Origin: Tritrichomonas musculus
Lineage: Eukaryota; Parabasalia; Tritrichomonadida; Tritrichomonadidae
Length of the DNA stretch: 64,000 bases
Reading direction: 5' to 3'
Assembly: GCA_039105265.1 (NCBI GenBank)
Contig: JAPFFF010000039.1
Coordinates: 806,001 to 870,000, forward strand
In this document: piece after piece, positions 1-10,841 of the stretch
How positions within the stretch are numbered: position 1 is the stretch's first letter
Layout of the letters: every line of letters begins with the position of its first letter
Translations under genes and position numbers: made by a program
Notes under the pieces: model-generated
What the model was told of the DNA's origin: nothing
Database searches by the model: none
Seen by the model: only the letters and a program-made list of their open reading frames with translations

Positions 1-312
1 TGCATAATTGTCTTAAAAAAACCAATCCATTCAAAAAGTTCAAAGAGAAAATGATCGTTGATCATAATAATAAAAACATGATTTAAAATTAATGCCGGTT
101 CATAAAAACTATAATTATTTAAAAATATTGTGTATTTGCTGAGATATTGAAAAATGAACTACACCCTTAAGCTTTTTTTAAATACAATTGTTTTCTTTAA
201 TAATAAATTATGGACTTCTACATCAATCACAAAGAATAATATAATAATATATAAAATCATTCTGGTCACAAATTTGAAAAGAAATAGTTGAAAAGATTTT
301 TATTTTATTGAA
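1..312. other. AT-rich intergenic, no gene seen
   Basis: No open frame with coding character, RNA gene or clear repeat is visible in this left-edge stretch. It lies 3' of the minus-strand kinase-Sel1 gene. Confidence 0.6.
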
Positions 313-3300
313 TTATAGAGAAAAAATATCACCTAAACCTTCATAAAATAAAGAATTGATGGTTTGCCTTCTATCTTTTATTTCTATTGTTTCTTTTATT
401 TTTTGATTTTCAATTTTATCTCCATAATAGACAAGATTAACATTTCTTATATGACAAAACAATTTCTCATAAAACGTTGGATTTTCTAATCTATATTTTT
501 TGATTATTTTTATTACCTTGCTTACAAAGAATTCTTTACGTATAATCTCAATTCCTTCATAATTAGTTGGCTTAATAAATGGATTTATTTTAATTTGTTT
601 TATAAGAAATTCTTTGTTTTTTCTTTTATTTGATCTTATTGATTTATATATTTTTTTTAATTCATTTTCAATTTCAGAAATCTGATGATTTTTAAATTTT
701 TTTATAACAACTAAACTTAAAAGTTTAATTGAATAAATAATATTTTTGTTGGATGATTGGATTAATAAATTAATAGCACCATCAAGATCAGAAAATCCTG
801 CTTCTTCATAAAAATAAATATGTGCAAGATTGAACATTGCAACTCTATCTTTTTTCTGATGAATTGCTTCTTTAAGATATTCAATAGCATTATGAATATT
901 TGGTTTTACACCTTGACCTTTTTTGTAAATGATTCCAAGATTGTTTTTTGCATATTGGTTATAAAAGTTTGATGCTTCTTTAAAATAATGAATTGCTTTA
1001 TTGATATCTTGAGGAACATGTAAACCTTCATAATAAATGCATCCCAAATGGAACTGTGCATCTGAATTACCATTTTCAGCAGACAGTGTAAAATAATAAA
1101 TTCCTTTATTAATATTTCTACTACAATGCTCTCCATCAGAAAAAATACGTCCAAGATAATATGAAGCTCGTGGTTCTTCAACTGCAGCAAGTTGGAAATA
1201 ATGAATCGCATTCTCAATGTCTCGTTTTACATATAGCCCTTCAAAATAAATAAGACCAAGATTAAACAGAGCATTTTTATTGCTCTGATTCGCAGCAATT
1301 GTAAAATAATGAATTGCTTTGGCAATATCTTGTTGAACATAACATCCATTATAATAAATGGATCCAAGATTATTTAATGCATCTGATTCTTTTTGATCTG
1401 CTGCTAATGAATAATAATAAATTCCTTTGTTGATATCTCGTTGAACATATTTCCCAGTTGTATAAATATCTCCAAGAATCAATTGCGAGTCGGAGTGATT
1501 TTGATTCGCTGCTGATGTCAAATAATTAATTGCTAGACAAATATCTTTCGCAACATAATTCCCAGTCAAATAAATAATTCCTAGAATGTATTGTGATTCT
1601 GCGTGATTTTGCTTTGCTGCTAGTGAATAATAATAAATTGCTTTATTAATATCACGAGAAAAGAATTCTTCCGAATAATAAATTTCACCAAGTTTAAATT
1701 GTGCTTCTATTATATTTTTTTTAGCCGCAATTTGTAAATATAGAATTCCTTTATCTATATTTTGTATTCCACCGATTTCATTTATATAAATAATGCCTAG
1801 ATTATATATTGCTGTTAAATTGTTTTGATTTGCTGCAAGCTGGAAATAATGAATTGCTTTTGTCATATTTCGTGGAACATCTTTACCTGAATAATAAATG
1901 ATGCCAAGAAAGCATTGAGCATCTGAGTCATTCTTATCTGCTGCTTGTGAAAAGTAATGAATTGCCTTATCAATATCTTTCGAAACATACAATCCTTCAT
2001 AATAAAGAGTCCCTAAATGAAATGATGCGATTGGATTATTCTGATTGGCAGCAAGACTTAAATAATAGATTGCTTTATCAATATTTCTTGTTACATTCCG
2101 CCCAGTTAAATAAATAAGTCCAATACTCACTTGACAATATGAATCATTTTGATTGGCTGCTAATGTAAGATAATGAATTTCTTTTTGGATATTTTTTGAA
2201 CCGTATTCATTGTCATGATATATTAGAGTTAGGTAAATCTGTGAATCTAAATGATCTTGATCTGCAGCAAGTGTGAAATAAAAAATTGCTTTATTGATAT
2301 CTACAGAAACTTTTTCACCTATAAGATAGGCAAGTCCGAGATAATGCTGAACTATTATATTGTTCTCAATTGTTGCAAGTGAATGAAAATAATCAATATT
2401 ATTATTTACTTGTGAAATAATAATTTTTCCTAAATAAATATTTGCATCTGAATGATTTTGATTTGCAGCAAGTGTTAAATAATTAATTGCTTTATTAATA
2501 TCTTTTGGAACATCATTTCCTTCATAATAAATACAACCGAGCAAATATTGTGCTTCTGGATTATTTTGATTTGCTGCTAGTGAATAATAATTAATTGCTT
2601 TATTAATATCACGAGAAAAGAATTCTTCTGAATAATAAATTTCACCAAGAATAAGTAGCGCATCTGAGTAATTTTGACTTGCTGCTAAGTAAAAATATTT
2701 AAGTGCTTTATCGATATCTTGTGAAACATATTTGCCTTCATAATAAATCGAACCAAGATGAAATTGTGCTTCAGCATCATTTTGATTTGCTGCAAGTGAA
2801 TAATAAAAGATTGCTTTATTAATTGTTTTTTCACTGATTTCACTATAAATATGTCCAAGATAGACTTGTGCAAATCTGTTATTTTGATTTGCAGAGAGTG
2901 ATAAAAAGTAAATTGCTTTGTTAATATCTTGTTTATAAGCATGATAAAATCTTCCCATATAAAATTGCGCTTCTGCATAATTTTGACTTGCAGCTTGTGA
3001 TATATATGAAATTGCTTTGTTAATGTCACGTGAAACATATATACCATTAAAGTAAATAAATCCAAGATTAAATTGTGCTTTTATATGGTTTTGATTTGCA
3101 GCAAGCGTTAAATAGAAAATTGCTTTATCAATATCACGTGAAACATGTTTGCCTTCAAAATACAATAATCCAAGAAAATACTGTTCATTTGAATCAGTTA
3201 TATCAATGTTTTGCTTTTCAGTAATTGCTAATAAGTCTTGTAATGGAAAAACCTCTTCGAATGCAGAGATTAATTCAGATAACAAAAATCTCTTATTTAA

Positions 3301-4506
3301 ATCAGATTCAAAACATAATTCGAAAAATTTTTTTTCTTTCGAACCTGGTGAAAGATCATCTAAATTGATAGATAAGTTTTCCTTTTTTTGTTTAGGAATT
3401 TTTTGGTAAAATAAATAATAAATAACAATTCCTATTAGATATACATCCGATTTATATGTCAATCTTCCTGATGAATATTCTGGTATGATTATATTATTAT
3501 TTAAATCTAAGGTTTGCTGTTCATCAAGGTGAACTAAACGATCTAAATCAATTATAAAAGAATTCATATCTTGATCAATCATAATGTTATTTAGTTTTAA
3601 ATCTCGATAAATAAGATTTTTTGAATGAAAAAAATGAAAAACAATAAAAATTCTTTGAATTATATGATATTTTTCGTTGAATGACAATTTGGTTATGTCA
3701 TATTTATCTAGAGTCTTCCCATCAATATATTCAAGTAATAAGCTTTTTTCGCCATTAATTTCTATATAACCGTAATATTGTGATACGTATTCATGTTGAA
3801 AATTTAAATAATTATTTCTTTCTTTTTCAATTTGTTTATATGATTCTTGATGGGGCATTTTTAATGCAAAAAGTTGTTCTTTTTCAATATAATAAATTAA
3901 GTAAACTCTTGCTGTACTGCCAATACCTAACGATCTTAATTCTATATAGCTTTTATTTGATGAAGTAATTGTTTCCTTATGTTCTAAGTTTTTTTCATTT
4001 ATAATAAAAAAATTTCTTTTCAAATTTTTGTAGCTTTGCTTTATTAAAAAGCCGCTTAAACAATTGACGATATTAATCCAAAAGTCTTGTAATTCTTGAT
4101 TGCTTATTATGAATTGTGATGAAAATTTTTGAATTTCATGATAAAAAGTATCGTCTACTGATTTAAAATGTGAATTATAATTGGTTTTTAAAAAATATGT
4201 TTCAGAGTTTTGGAACCTAGAAAAAAAAGAATTTAAAATTAAAAAAGTTGTTTGATAATCTTGGTATTCAATAATAATCAATTGGTAATTAAAGCAAATA
4301 ATAAAGTATTTGTTCTTTTCTTCTTGGTATTGGTCAATGATAAATATTTTATGATTGTTTGTATCCTGTTTATTTAATATTTCGATTTGAATATTTTCAA
4401 AAAAGAAAAAGTTGAATTTATAAAGAATATTTTGCAAATGCGGGTTTGTAAAATATAGTTGGCTCTTTTTAAAGAGGTCTTGAAAATGAATAAATGAATT
4501 TTTCAT
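313..4506 (-). CDS. Protein kinase-like / Sel1-repeat protein (1397 aa)
   Basis: Three-part protein. Residues 1-185 are a trichomonad-type N-terminal region with no domain I recognise. Residues about 187-440 form a kinase domain with a glycine-rich loop GIGSTARVY (about 194-202), the ALKMP lysine (about 215), YRDLKLNN (about 299-306) in place of HRDLKxxN, and DLD in place of DFG. The catalytic and metal-binding aspartates are therefore kept and weak activity is possible. From about 440 to 1270 there are roughly 22 Sel1-like repeats of about 36 residues (pattern LGxIYYxGxxVxxDINKAIxYxxLAAxQN), normally a helical protein-binding solenoid. The tail ends in a short motif around INSLFYEGLG, shared with the gene at 30424-34143 and the scrap near 26.0 kb, so the C-terminus looks complete. 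Likely a cytosolic signalling scaffold; substrate unknown. Confidence 0.85.
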   Translation of the reverse strand: MKNSFIHFQDLFKKSQLYFTNPHLQNILYKFNFFFFENIQIEILNKQDTNNHKIFIIDQYQEEKNKYFIICFNYQLIIIEYQDYQTTFLILNSFFSRFQNSETYFLKTNYNSHFKSVDDTFYHEIQKFSSQFIISNQELQDFWINIVNCLSGFLIKQSYKNLKRNFFIINEKNLEHKETITSSNKSYIELRSLGIGSTARVYLIYYIEKEQLFALKMPHQESYKQIEKERNNYLNFQHEYVSQYYGYIEINGEKSLLLEYIDGKTLDKYDITKLSFNEKYHIIQRIFIVFHFFHSKNLIYRDLKLNNIMIDQDMNSFIIDLDRLVHLDEQQTLDLNNNIIIPEYSSGRLTYKSDVYLIGIVIYYLFYQKIPKQKKENLSINLDDLSPGSKEKKFFELCFESDLNKRFLLSELISAFEEVFPLQDLLAITEKQNIDITDSNEQYFLGLLYFEGKHVSRDIDKAIFYLTLAANQNHIKAQFNLGFIYFNGIYVSRDINKAISYISQAASQNYAEAQFYMGRFYHAYKQDINKAIYFLSLSANQNNRFAQVYLGHIYSEISEKTINKAIFYYSLAANQNDAEAQFHLGSIYYEGKYVSQDIDKALKYFYLAASQNYSDALLILGEIYYSEEFFSRDINKAINYYSLAANQNNPEAQYLLGCIYYEGNDVPKDINKAINYLTLAANQNHSDANIYLGKIIISQVNNNIDYFHSLATIENNIIVQHYLGLAYLIGEKVSVDINKAIFYFTLAADQDHLDSQIYLTLIYHDNEYGSKNIQKEIHYLTLAANQNDSYCQVSIGLIYLTGRNVTRNIDKAIYYLSLAANQNNPIASFHLGTLYYEGLYVSKDIDKAIHYFSQAADKNDSDAQCFLGIIYYSGKDVPRNMTKAIHYFQLAANQNNLTAIYNLGIIYINEIGGIQNIDKGILYLQIAAKKNIIEAQFKLGEIYYSEEFFSRDINKAIYYYSLAAKQNHAESQYILGIIYLTGNYVAKDICLAINYLTSAANQNHSDSQLILGDIYTTGKYVQRDINKGIYYYSLAADQKESDALNNLGSIYYNGCYVQQDIAKAIHYFTIAANQSNKNALFNLGLIYFEGLYVKRDIENAIHYFQLAAVEEPRASYYLGRIFSDGEHCSRNINKGIYYFTLSAENGNSDAQFHLGCIYYEGLHVPQDINKAIHYFKEASNFYNQYAKNNLGIIYKKGQGVKPNIHNAIEYLKEAIHQKKDRVAMFNLAHIYFYEEAGFSDLDGAINLLIQSSNKNIIYSIKLLSLVVIKKFKNHQISEIENELKKIYKSIRSNKRKNKEFLIKQIKINPFIKPTNYEGIEIIRKEFFVSKVIKIIKKYRLENPTFYEKLFCHIRNVNLVYYGDKIENQKIKETIEIKDRRQTINSLFYEGLGDIFSL

Positions 4507-4952
4507 TACTTTTTTACTAAATAAAAAAATGAAAAGAAATTTGGCCTGTTATTTTTTCTATATATTAAAGATTTACTCCAAAAAATGTTAAAAAACGATA
4601 TTAGAGCCATTTTGGTTTGATATACATTATAAAATTGATTTAGATATATTACCAAAAGATTATAAAGTTTGTTTATTTATAAAAATTAAATTTTAATAAC
4701 AGGATAAATCTATTTTTATTAAAAGTATGATGGAACTTTTTATATGAGTTTTCAGAATTATTGAGAAAAAACGCAAAACAATTTGATAGAGTGAAAAATA
4801 ATCATGAACTTTTTCTTGGAGCAAAAAATAAAACAAAACTTTTTCTTAAAGATAAAAAATAAAATAACTTTTTGATGCAAAATGTTTATGACAAGAGAAA
4901 CCAAATTGACCCTCAATTATTTTTCTATTTATTTTAATCGTTTGTTTTTATA
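4507..4952. other. AT-rich intergenic upstream of kinase-Sel1 gene
   Basis: Holds several loosely repeated ACTTTTT-type words (for example near 4734, 4805 and 4839) but no gene. The promoter of the minus-strand gene ending at 4506 should lie at the left end of this stretch. Confidence 0.4.
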
Positions 4953-5211
4953 CCGTCTATTGAAAAACCTTAGGGCATACTCAATTAACCTTAGGGAATA
5001 TTGTATACTTCTCAGAAATTGCTTCAAAAAATTATATAAAAACATTTTAAAAAGTGAAAACAATAAACTGTCTGTTCTTAACGTATTTTTATTTTTGGAA
5101 CTTTTTATATAAGAAGTTTTTTCATTTTAACAAATTTTGAATGTGTTTCTGAGAAGTATACAATATTCCCTAAGGTTAATTGAGTATGCCCTAAGGTTCT
5201 TCAATTGACGG
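4953..5211. mobile_element. MITE-like foldback element, TA flanks, 66-bp inverted ends
   Basis: Left arm 4953-5018 and right arm 5146-5211 are near-perfect reverse complements. They start with CCGTC at the left and end with GACGG at the right, and the element sits between TA dinucleotides (4951-4952 and 5212-5213). Both arms carry the word CCTTAGGG twice (as CCCTAAGG on the right). At 259 bp with no coding capacity it fits a non-autonomous Tc1/mariner-type MITE. The superfamily is inferred only from the TA flanks and terminal repeats. Confidence 0.8.
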
Positions 5212-5288
5212 TAGAATACTTGCTTAAAATAGAACAATGTTCTTGAAAGAAAAATATATTATTACGCCATTATTATCTAAAGCATAGA

Positions 5289-5315
5289 CACTTTTTGAGC
5301 GAAGCTCAAAAAGTG
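5289..5315. repeat. Perfect hairpin, CTTTTTGAGC core, copy 1
   Basis: Stem of 12 bp (CACTTTTTGAGC) with loop GAA and its exact complement. Copy 2 starts exactly 120 bp downstream; the two core hairpins are identical but the sequences between them are not. Confidence 0.8.
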
Positions 5316-5408
5316 GCGTTTCTTGCAATTTCCTCAAATCAGATATTCAAACATCAAAACCAGCTATAACCAAGTTATTACATAACCGAAATAAATCTTA
5401 TGCTTGAA

Positions 5409-5435
5409 CACTTTTTGAGCGAAGCTCAAAAAGTG
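5409..5435. repeat. Perfect hairpin, CTTTTTGAGC core, copy 2
   Basis: Same 27-bp palindrome as at 5289-5315: 12-bp stem and GAA loop, again followed by GGC or GGCC outside the stem. Confidence 0.8.
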
Positions 5436-5535
5436 GCCCTTTATTATTTTCAAATTTGATTTCTTTTCAAAACTTACATAAATCAACTTCCATGAAGAAA
5501 ACAAATGAAATATTATACCTAATAGATCTCAAGAA

Positions 5536-5570
5536 TGACAACTTTTTGAGCAAAGCTCAAAAAGTTGTCA
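5536..5570. repeat. Perfect hairpin, CTTTTTGAGC core, copy 3 (longer stem)
   Basis: Stem of 16 bp (TGACAACTTTTTGAGC) around loop AAA. The stem differs from copies 1 and 2 at the outer bases, but with matching changes on both arms, so pairing is preserved. Confidence 0.8.
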
Positions 5571-5672
5571 TTAAATGATATTAATTATTAATTGAATTTC
5601 AAAATACAAAAAACATTTATGTATGTTCAATGATTATAGTTTATTAAATGATTTATGATTATATCGCGCGTT

Positions 5673-5674
<2 letters not shown>

Positions 5675-5716
<42 letters not shown>
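5675..5716. repeat. Poly(T) tract, about 42 nt
   Basis: Uninterrupted T run in non-coding DNA. Similar tracts of 19-48 nt recur through the window at 26184, 27204, 38118, 45041, 46157, 47261, 51751 and 57932. Confidence 0.9.
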
Positions 5717-5721
<5 letters not shown>

Positions 5722-6574
5722 TAACCAAAATCAGAGGTGGGAGGAGTAGGATTTTTTTTAGAAATCTATTTTATATGAATAACAATATTTTTAATATTAT
5801 TCTAAATATTATTTATTATATGTTTATTAGATATTATTCGATAATGGATGGTATATATTTATTTTATTTTTTAAATAATAATTGAATTTTTTGAATAGAA
5901 TAAATTTTACGATAAATTTTTTTTTTAACAATTTTGAAAATTTATATAAATATGAAATTTTTATAATATAAATTTTTATTTTGTATTATTTTTCATTTTT
6001 TATCTTTGAAATATATTATATATATGGTATAATTAGTTTATTTGCATAAATATAGATTTTTAAAGAGGATAAGATTATTGAATTATACTCCATATAATCA
6101 TTCAATTATTAAAATCAATATATATATATAAATTTAATATATTATTTTAGTATAATATGACAAAATTTTTATTTCCATTTAACATACTATATATAATGCT
6201 ATATTATAAATATATTTTACATTTGAATATAGATAATCATACATTAATTTAGTGTAAAATTGATAGAATAATAAAATAAAAAAAAGGTTTAATAGAATTT
6301 TTCAATGCAAAATTTGAATAGTCAAATTCTATAGTTTATATTAAGCCAAAATACGGTTTTTCAGAAAATAAAATAAATATATGAAAAAGCATTCACTTTT
6401 TACTAATTTATATCTTCAAAGTAAAATATAAACCAATAAAAAAGCCAATTATATCGTTTTAAAAAGTTATCTATAATAACGAAATATATTCAATTCAATA
6501 TTTGACAAATAAGATATCTTGTTTATTATTTAATATTTTAATTATAAAATATTTGATATATATAGGAACATGTT
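5717..6574. other. AT-rich intergenic, no gene seen
   Basis: Extremely AT-rich with TATATA stretches. No coding frame, RNA gene or inverted repeat was recognised. Lies 3' of the ankyrin gene on the minus strand. Confidence 0.5.
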
Positions 6575-8588
6575 TTATATAATATGTATAATAACTATAT
6601 TATTAAAAAATATATCTTTTTTTTCAAAAATGCTTGTTTTAATAAAATTATTAATATAATTTTCAACAGATAAATATAACGGAGTTTTTTCTTGTAATAA
6701 TTCATAATCTTCGTGATTAAGCAAAACTCCTTTTATTCCAAAATTAATATCAATATTTGGTTGGATTATTAAGAGTTGGATTAGTTCGATATTATTATAT
6801 TTTACAGCATAATATAAAGATGACTTTTCTAATGATTCTGACTTGGATTCAAAAACAAAACAATCTCCTAATTCTTTAATTTTAGAAGTTGTTCTCAAAT
6901 TAATATTATCTTTTGAATTATGGAGCAGCAACTTAATAATATTCATGTTCTTGCTTTTTATGGCATGATGCAATAATGGAATTTGAATTTTTTTTTTCAT
7001 AATAAAAAACTGTATCATCACAAACTTTTTCTTTGAGAACAGGCTCATTAATATCAATGTTTTTATTATTTAGTAAGGATTGAACAACTTCTTCATTTCC
7101 ATTTTCAATACTTTCATGTAATATTGATTTTTTTGTTGTTATGATGAAATAATGATTTGAAGATCGAATCATTTCATTTAATTTTTTATAAACTTTGGTT
7201 GATTTTTTGTTTAATTCGATTGATTTCATTGATAACAGAAACTGTATTATGCCAATATTTCCTCTTCGAATGGCAATATGCAAAATTGTGGAAGTTTCAA
7301 CATCATATTCGTATTGGGTGAACTTTTTTCTTTCTTGTATTGACTGAAAATGGATTGGAAATTGTCTTTCTATTTCTTTTTCTTTTTCAGAAAACAGATG
7401 ACTTAGATCACCATTTTTCAAAGCAATATATGACACAATGTCTTTTGACTGATTATGAAATGGTTTGAATATTGTATATTCACGATTAATATCAAAATTA
7501 TTTGCATTACAAAGTAATTCGATAACTAAATTGTAATCATATTTGCATAGATAGTAAGGAATATTTGATTTATTCAACAAATTGATGATTCCATCTTTTA
7601 AAAAGCCAAAATTATAATATTTGCAACTCTTTATATATAAATAATCATTATAAATGCGCTCATTTTCACAGAAATTATTTAAAAAATAATAAATGATTTC
7701 ATTATTATGACATTTAATTGATTCGATGATAAGATATTGATAAGAATTACAAAGCGTTTCAATTTTCTTTTCTTCAAGGAAATGAATTATTTCTGCATTT
7801 TTTCCATGAATTGCATAAGGCCAAATTGAAGTTGTTAATTCAGCTTTTCGATAATATAAATACTTAAATATTTGAATTGAGCCACAAAATGCGGAATATT
7901 CGATTAGTGAAAGATATTTATTAATAATAAGTAAATTGGTTTCATAAATCGATGATTGGATTATACTTGATGGCGAAATATTTGTTTGTTCTAAATATCT
8001 AACAAAATCAACAATTTGATCATTTCTAATGAGTTTAAAAAGATAATTATCATTTTCTCCATTTTCTCGTTTCTGTTTAAACTCATCATTATTGCTTTCT
8101 CGTATTTCTTTAACTACTTTTCTAATATTAGCATCGAAATATGCTTCAAATTCTGGATAGAAATATTCAAGATATTTCTTTTCAAGATATTTCGTATGAT
8201 TAATAATTCTTTTGTAAATTTGTTCTGTAGGCGTTAAAATTCCTGATTTAAAAAGAAATAGAAGAAGTCTTTTACTACTCTGAAAAATGTCAAAAATTTC
8301 TAAACTTGTGAAATAATTTTGTATTTGTTCTTGGAAAATTGTAATTATTAACTCTATTTTGTTGAAAAAGTCAGCTGAACGATGATAATAGTTTGATGTT
8401 GATACAATTAGATAAAAAAATGATCTTAATTCATATTTACTTTCTGATATCTTTTGTTTATTTAAATATTGAATAAATAAATTTGTATTTTCTTCTTGGT
8501 TGTCCAGAAACATGATAAGATTTTCTTCAATATTTCCCAATTTCCGGAAATAATCTTCAAGAAGCTGTTTATAATCGCAATGATTCAT
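6575..8588 (-). pseudogene. DUF3447-type ankyrin-repeat protein, one frameshift
   Basis: The first ATG that fits the family N-terminus (MNHCDYKQLL...) is at 8588. Residues 1-200 are the conserved helical head of trichomonad DUF3447 proteins, followed by a region with YSAFCGSIQIFKYLYY and ankyrin repeats (for example STILHIAIRRGNIGIIQFLL and KSILHESIENGNEEVVQSLL). Linkers between repeats are polar and in frame. At 6988-6997 there is a run of ten T (A on the coding strand). There the frame shifts, and homology resumes at once with KIQIPLLHHAIKSKNMNIIK and two more repeats before a stop at 6575. The break could be real, or an indel in a homopolymer from sequencing. The last repeat is cut short (LSVENYINNFIKTS...), so the C-terminus also looks truncated. 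Role: probable protein-protein scaffold. Confidence 0.75.
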
Positions 8589-8623
8589 AAATATGGAAAA
8601 TTCAAGAAAATTTTCATATAATT

Positions 8624-8634
8624 CAAAAAGTTGG
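8624..8634 (-). promoter_or_regulatory. Candidate upstream element CCAACTTTTTG
   Basis: Lies about 36-46 bp upstream of the chosen ATG at 8588 and is followed on the coding strand by AATTATATGAAAATTTT. A similar arrangement precedes the genes starting at 11955, 27315, 52825 and 59844. Function is inferred from recurrence only. Confidence 0.3.
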
Positions 8635-8877
8635 AAAAACCACTTTTTCAAATGACGATAAAAAAAATTGCATTAAGGGTATACATTCTGAGGTTTTTAT
8701 ATAGATTATTTGCTTTTCAATTTTGAGAATATAAAAACATTTTTCTTTGAATTTTGTGAGATTTTTCAAATTTGAATGCGATCGAAAAAAAGAAGATTTT
8801 TTTGAATTTCCATGAATATCATCTGTATTTAGATTTTTTTGAGGCATTTATTTTTTTTATGCGAATATAAGAATATT

Positions 8878-10470
8878 TGCCTGAGGATTTTTTAAATCTA
8901 CAATTATTCACTGAGATATCAAATATTTAGAAAAGCATTTTTGTATTTCATAAAAATAAAAGTTTTTTGTATGACAAATTTTTATTCCGAGTTTATAATT
9001 ATCAAAATATTTAATAAATACTTATTTTTTACTAATTTTTGTCTGATTTGAAAATTGTGTACTTTACTTGCATTTGTAGCTTGTTTGTGCATTTTTTCAT
9101 TGACTGAATCATTTTTTTGATTTTTAACTTATAAAAATATATTTGATAAAGTTTGTATTTATAGATATGATATGAGAAAAAGAGGAAATTAAATTCAATA
9201 ACTGATCATATCACATGATCTAGGTGAATTTTGTGAATACAACTTTATTGCTTACCCTATCAAATATTGACTATATTTTATTAGTTTTGGCCTGAGGAAT
9301 TTCGAATCCATCAGTTATACCCTTAGAATATATAATGAGAAAAAAATACTTTCACATTTCGTACAAATAAAAATTTTCTGTATGACGAATTTTTACGCTG
9401 AGTTTATATTTATCAAAATATTAAAAAAATACCTATTATTTAGTATTCCGTGTCAGATTTGAAAATTGAATAGTTTACTTGATTTTTTTCGTTTGTTTTG
9501 CTTTTATTTATTTTATAAAGAATTTTTATGATGTTTTATTTAAAAATATATATTTTATGGAATCTCTAATTATATATAAAATAGGTTAAAAATGGAAAAT
9601 TGAATTTGATAGCTGATCATATATCAGGATCTCTACGAATTTAATTAATATAAAGATGTCTAGGTAATAATGTAATATCAACATAAAAATATTAGTTTTG
9701 GCCTGAGGAATTTTGATTCCATCAATCATACACCTAGATGTCTAAATTAAATAAATACATTTGGGTTTTTCGTAAAAATAAAAATTTTCTGTATGATGAA
9801 TTTTTATCCTGAGTTTATATTTATCAAAATATTAAATAAATACTTATTTTTTACTAATTTGTGTCAGATTTATAAATTGTATACTTTACTTGATTTTTTT
9901 GTTTTGTTTTTCTTTTTTCTATTGATCAAATCATTTTTATGATTTTTTAATTATGAATATATATTCTATGAAGTATGTATTTATATGTTTTAAACTTTTA
10001 AAAAGGTATTTTAATAGAAATAAGTGATCAACATTAAAGAACTCTACGAATTTTGAAGATACAAATATATTTCTATTTTTATAGATTATATACATAAAAA
10101 TATTAGTTTTGGCCTGAGGAATTTTGAATACATCAATCATACGTTTTAATACTAATATGATAAAAACTGTCAATAATACACTGAAATAAACAAACAAACA
10201 AAAATATAATTTCATATATAACCTTTACAACTGTTCGTTTGATGAAATACATAGTTAATTTTTCGAGAAATTGAAAAAATATATGATTTTTCTTCTTTTT
10301 CAAATTTGTGAATATAAAAATATAAAAATAATAATTATCTCAAATTTGTGTACATTTCAAATTTTGAATTACAAAAAAACAAAAATGGATTTTTTTTATA
10401 AAATTGGAATTTATCTACTTTTTATTAAGAAATATATTTAATGCTTTAAAATATTATGATTGGCCTGAGG
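8878..10470. repeat. Tandem array of about 411-bp units, roughly four copies
   Basis: The marker GGCCTGAGG or its variant recurs at 8878, 9289, 9700 and 10111, exactly 411 bp apart each time, with a shortened last step to 10462. A second marker (TATGAYGAATTTTTA, followed by GAGTTTATAW) recurs at 8970, 9381 and 9792, again 411 bp apart. Units differ by scattered substitutions and are not coding. This is a small satellite or higher-order tandem repeat placed upstream of the ankyrin gene (-). Confidence 0.85.
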
Positions 10471-10841
10471 ATTTTATTTTTGGATTGTTATTGGAAAAAT
10501 TGAAGATATCTTTTTGCTCATTTTAAAAGATAGAGCCAAATAAAAAAAATTCTTCTGATAATTTTTGGTGTTCTTTTTATATTTACCAAAAAATCAAGGA
10601 AAATCCTCTTTTTTTAAAAAATTGTTTATGCTCAAAAATTGAATGAAATTTGAGAGTACCCTTAAATATTGAATTAAATGAAGAATAATGTTTGTTTACT
10701 GAGACCATTGATGAAGTTCATTAACGCTATTGTTAATTTTACATTGACATAAACTGCAAAATTTATGATCGATAAACATCAACGAAAATTGTTCTGACAT
10801 GCAAAAAAGATCCCATTTATGCATTTGCATTTATGACGTAA
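10471..10841. other. Intergenic, no gene seen
   Basis: Contains T/A-rich sequence, then from about 10680 a slightly more GC-containing stretch that leads into the decayed gene at 10842. No feature could be assigned. Confidence 0.4.

Noticed and set aside
8623-8847. Small 74-codon minus-strand frame upstream of the ankyrin gene
   Set aside because: It overlaps the 5' end of the ankyrin gene in another frame, has no family features and lies in promoter DNA.
8878-10470. CRISPR-like array
   Set aside because: Units of 411 bp without short repeats and unique spacers, in a eukaryotic genome, are a tandem satellite.
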